DNA from: Sphingopyxis terrae subsp. terrae NBRC 15098
Lineage (GTDB): Bacteria > Pseudomonadota > Alphaproteobacteria > Sphingomonadales > Sphingomonadaceae
Length of the DNA stretch: 64,000 nt
Reading direction: 5' to 3'
Assembly: GCF_001610975.1 (NCBI RefSeq)
Contig: NZ_CP013342.1
Span: forward strand, 868,001-932,000
Position numbers and translations under genes: made by a program. The first letter of the stretch is position 1; every line of letters begins with the position of its first letter. Positions 63,431 through 64,000 of this stretch are shown here, in pieces. A model generated the notes under the pieces. It was not told where the DNA came from, ran no database searches, and was given only the letters and a program-made list of their open reading frames with translations.

Positions 63431-64000
63431 CTATCGCGCGGCAGACTTGAGGCGCGCCACCACATCCTCGTCGCGGATCCGGCGCCAGCGCGCCTCGACG
63501 AAGCTGTGCACGCCGAACAGGAACAAGCCCGCGGCGACGAGCGGATAGAGCCATTTGTTCTCGGTGAGCGAGGACAAGGCATCGCCGAGGCCCTTGACCT
63601 CGCCCGCCGATCCGAACCACCCCGCCTTGACGAGCGAGATACCGATCACTGCGAACACCACCGCGCGAGCCGCGAGACCGGCGCGTCCAACGGGTACGAC
63701 CCATGACGGCGCTCCCGGCGCGAGGTCGCGCATGAACTCGGTGGTCCAGGCCTTGGTCGCCTGCTGAGCCGCGGCCGCGACAAAGGCGAGACCGATCAAG
63801 CCGAGCAGGGTGCCGCCCAGCGGCATATCGAGCAGCATTCCCGCCGCTTCCTTCTCACGGCCGCCGCTGGATGCCTCGCCCGAGGCGAGGCGGGCCGCCG
63901 CCCAGGCCAACACAAAATGGGCAAGCCCGCTTGCGGCATAGCCGACGCGGATCGCGATGCCCTTGGCATCGCTGCCCCTGCCTTCGCTGTCGAGCGCGGC
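63431..64000 (-). CDS. DUF1206 membrane protein, partial
   Basis: The frame is open to the right edge of the window, so the gene starts beyond it. The visible 189 residues show repeated pairs of hydrophobic helices with the DUF1206 pattern (RVGYAASGLAHFVLAWAAA, then RAGLAARAVVFAVIGISLV and LYPLVAAGLFLFGVHSFVEA). The family has three such repeats. It is an integral inner-membrane protein of unknown function; a GTG inside the window at 63913 could be mistaken for the start. Confidence 0.85.
   Translation of the reverse strand, partial: AALDSEGRGSDAKGIAIRVGYAASGLAHFVLAWAAARLASGEASSGGREKEAAGMLLDMPLGGTLLGLIGLAFVAAAAQQATKAWTTEFMRDLAPGAPSWVVPVGRAGLAARAVVFAVIGISLVKAGWFGSAGEVKGLGDALSSLTENKWLYPLVAAGLFLFGVHSFVEARWRRIRDEDVVARLKSAAR

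Overview
The window is GC-rich alphaproteobacterial chromosome. Gene content points to a sphingomonad, most like Sphingopyxis or a close relative: two large TonB-dependent receptors, a maltodextrin locus with a tryptophan-halogenase-like flavoprotein, SnoaL/SDR pairs, and a stress-gene train preceded by a GGAAC-N16-CGTT promoter of the EcfG type. I assigned this from gene families alone and could not run a database search.

Layout. 1-1034: end of a kdp potassium-uptake operon (kdpC, kdpE). 1084-15293: a maltodextrin utilisation locus. TonB receptor, halogenase-like protein, two GH13 enzymes, a GH97 enzyme and a FucP-type permease lie in one minus-strand operon; a LacI regulator and an SLC45-type permease lie on the plus strand. 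Two matching 12-bp palindromes look like the LacI operators. 15294-19341: a DUF1254 protein running into a convergent nucleotidyltransferase-fold gene that carries iterated inverted repeats upstream, then degraded sequence. 19342-20516: an ArsR/SDR divergent pair with an operator.

20421-38679: an 18-kb segment bracketed by two 311-bp direct repeats (7 mismatches). It contains a second TonB receptor, a TetR regulator with two matching 18-bp operators, a nine-gene CoA-dependent catabolic operon (two crotonases, acyl-CoA dehydrogenase, SDR, CoA ligase, hotdog protein, two NTF2-like proteins, nitronate monooxygenase-like protein), an SDR/AraC divergent pair, an IS5-family element, an esterase, and a HipA kinase operon whose HTH partner lies downstream. 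The right repeat carries only the 3' end of the SDR whose intact copy is at the left.

38820-44326: LysR/SnoaL/SDR, a 3-methyladenine glycosylase, a lipoprotein, DUF983 and a MocR-type regulator. 44409-47978: ECF sigma and anti-sigma, divergent from a secreted subtilisin and a glycine-rich secreted protein, all apparently served by GGAAG-N17-CGTT promoters; the divergent one is a 12-bp-arm palindrome that reads as the same promoter on both strands. 48846-56865: a five-gene minus-strand train (GT4 glycosyltransferase with toroid domain, GH130, thioredoxin-reductase-like protein, KatE catalase, and an FAD oxidoreductase broken by one in-frame TAA). 57103-64000: small stress or envelope genes, including a DUF2384-like protein with a 72-aa partner, two L,D-transpeptidases and a DUF1206 membrane protein running off the window.

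No rRNA, tRNA or CRISPR array was seen.
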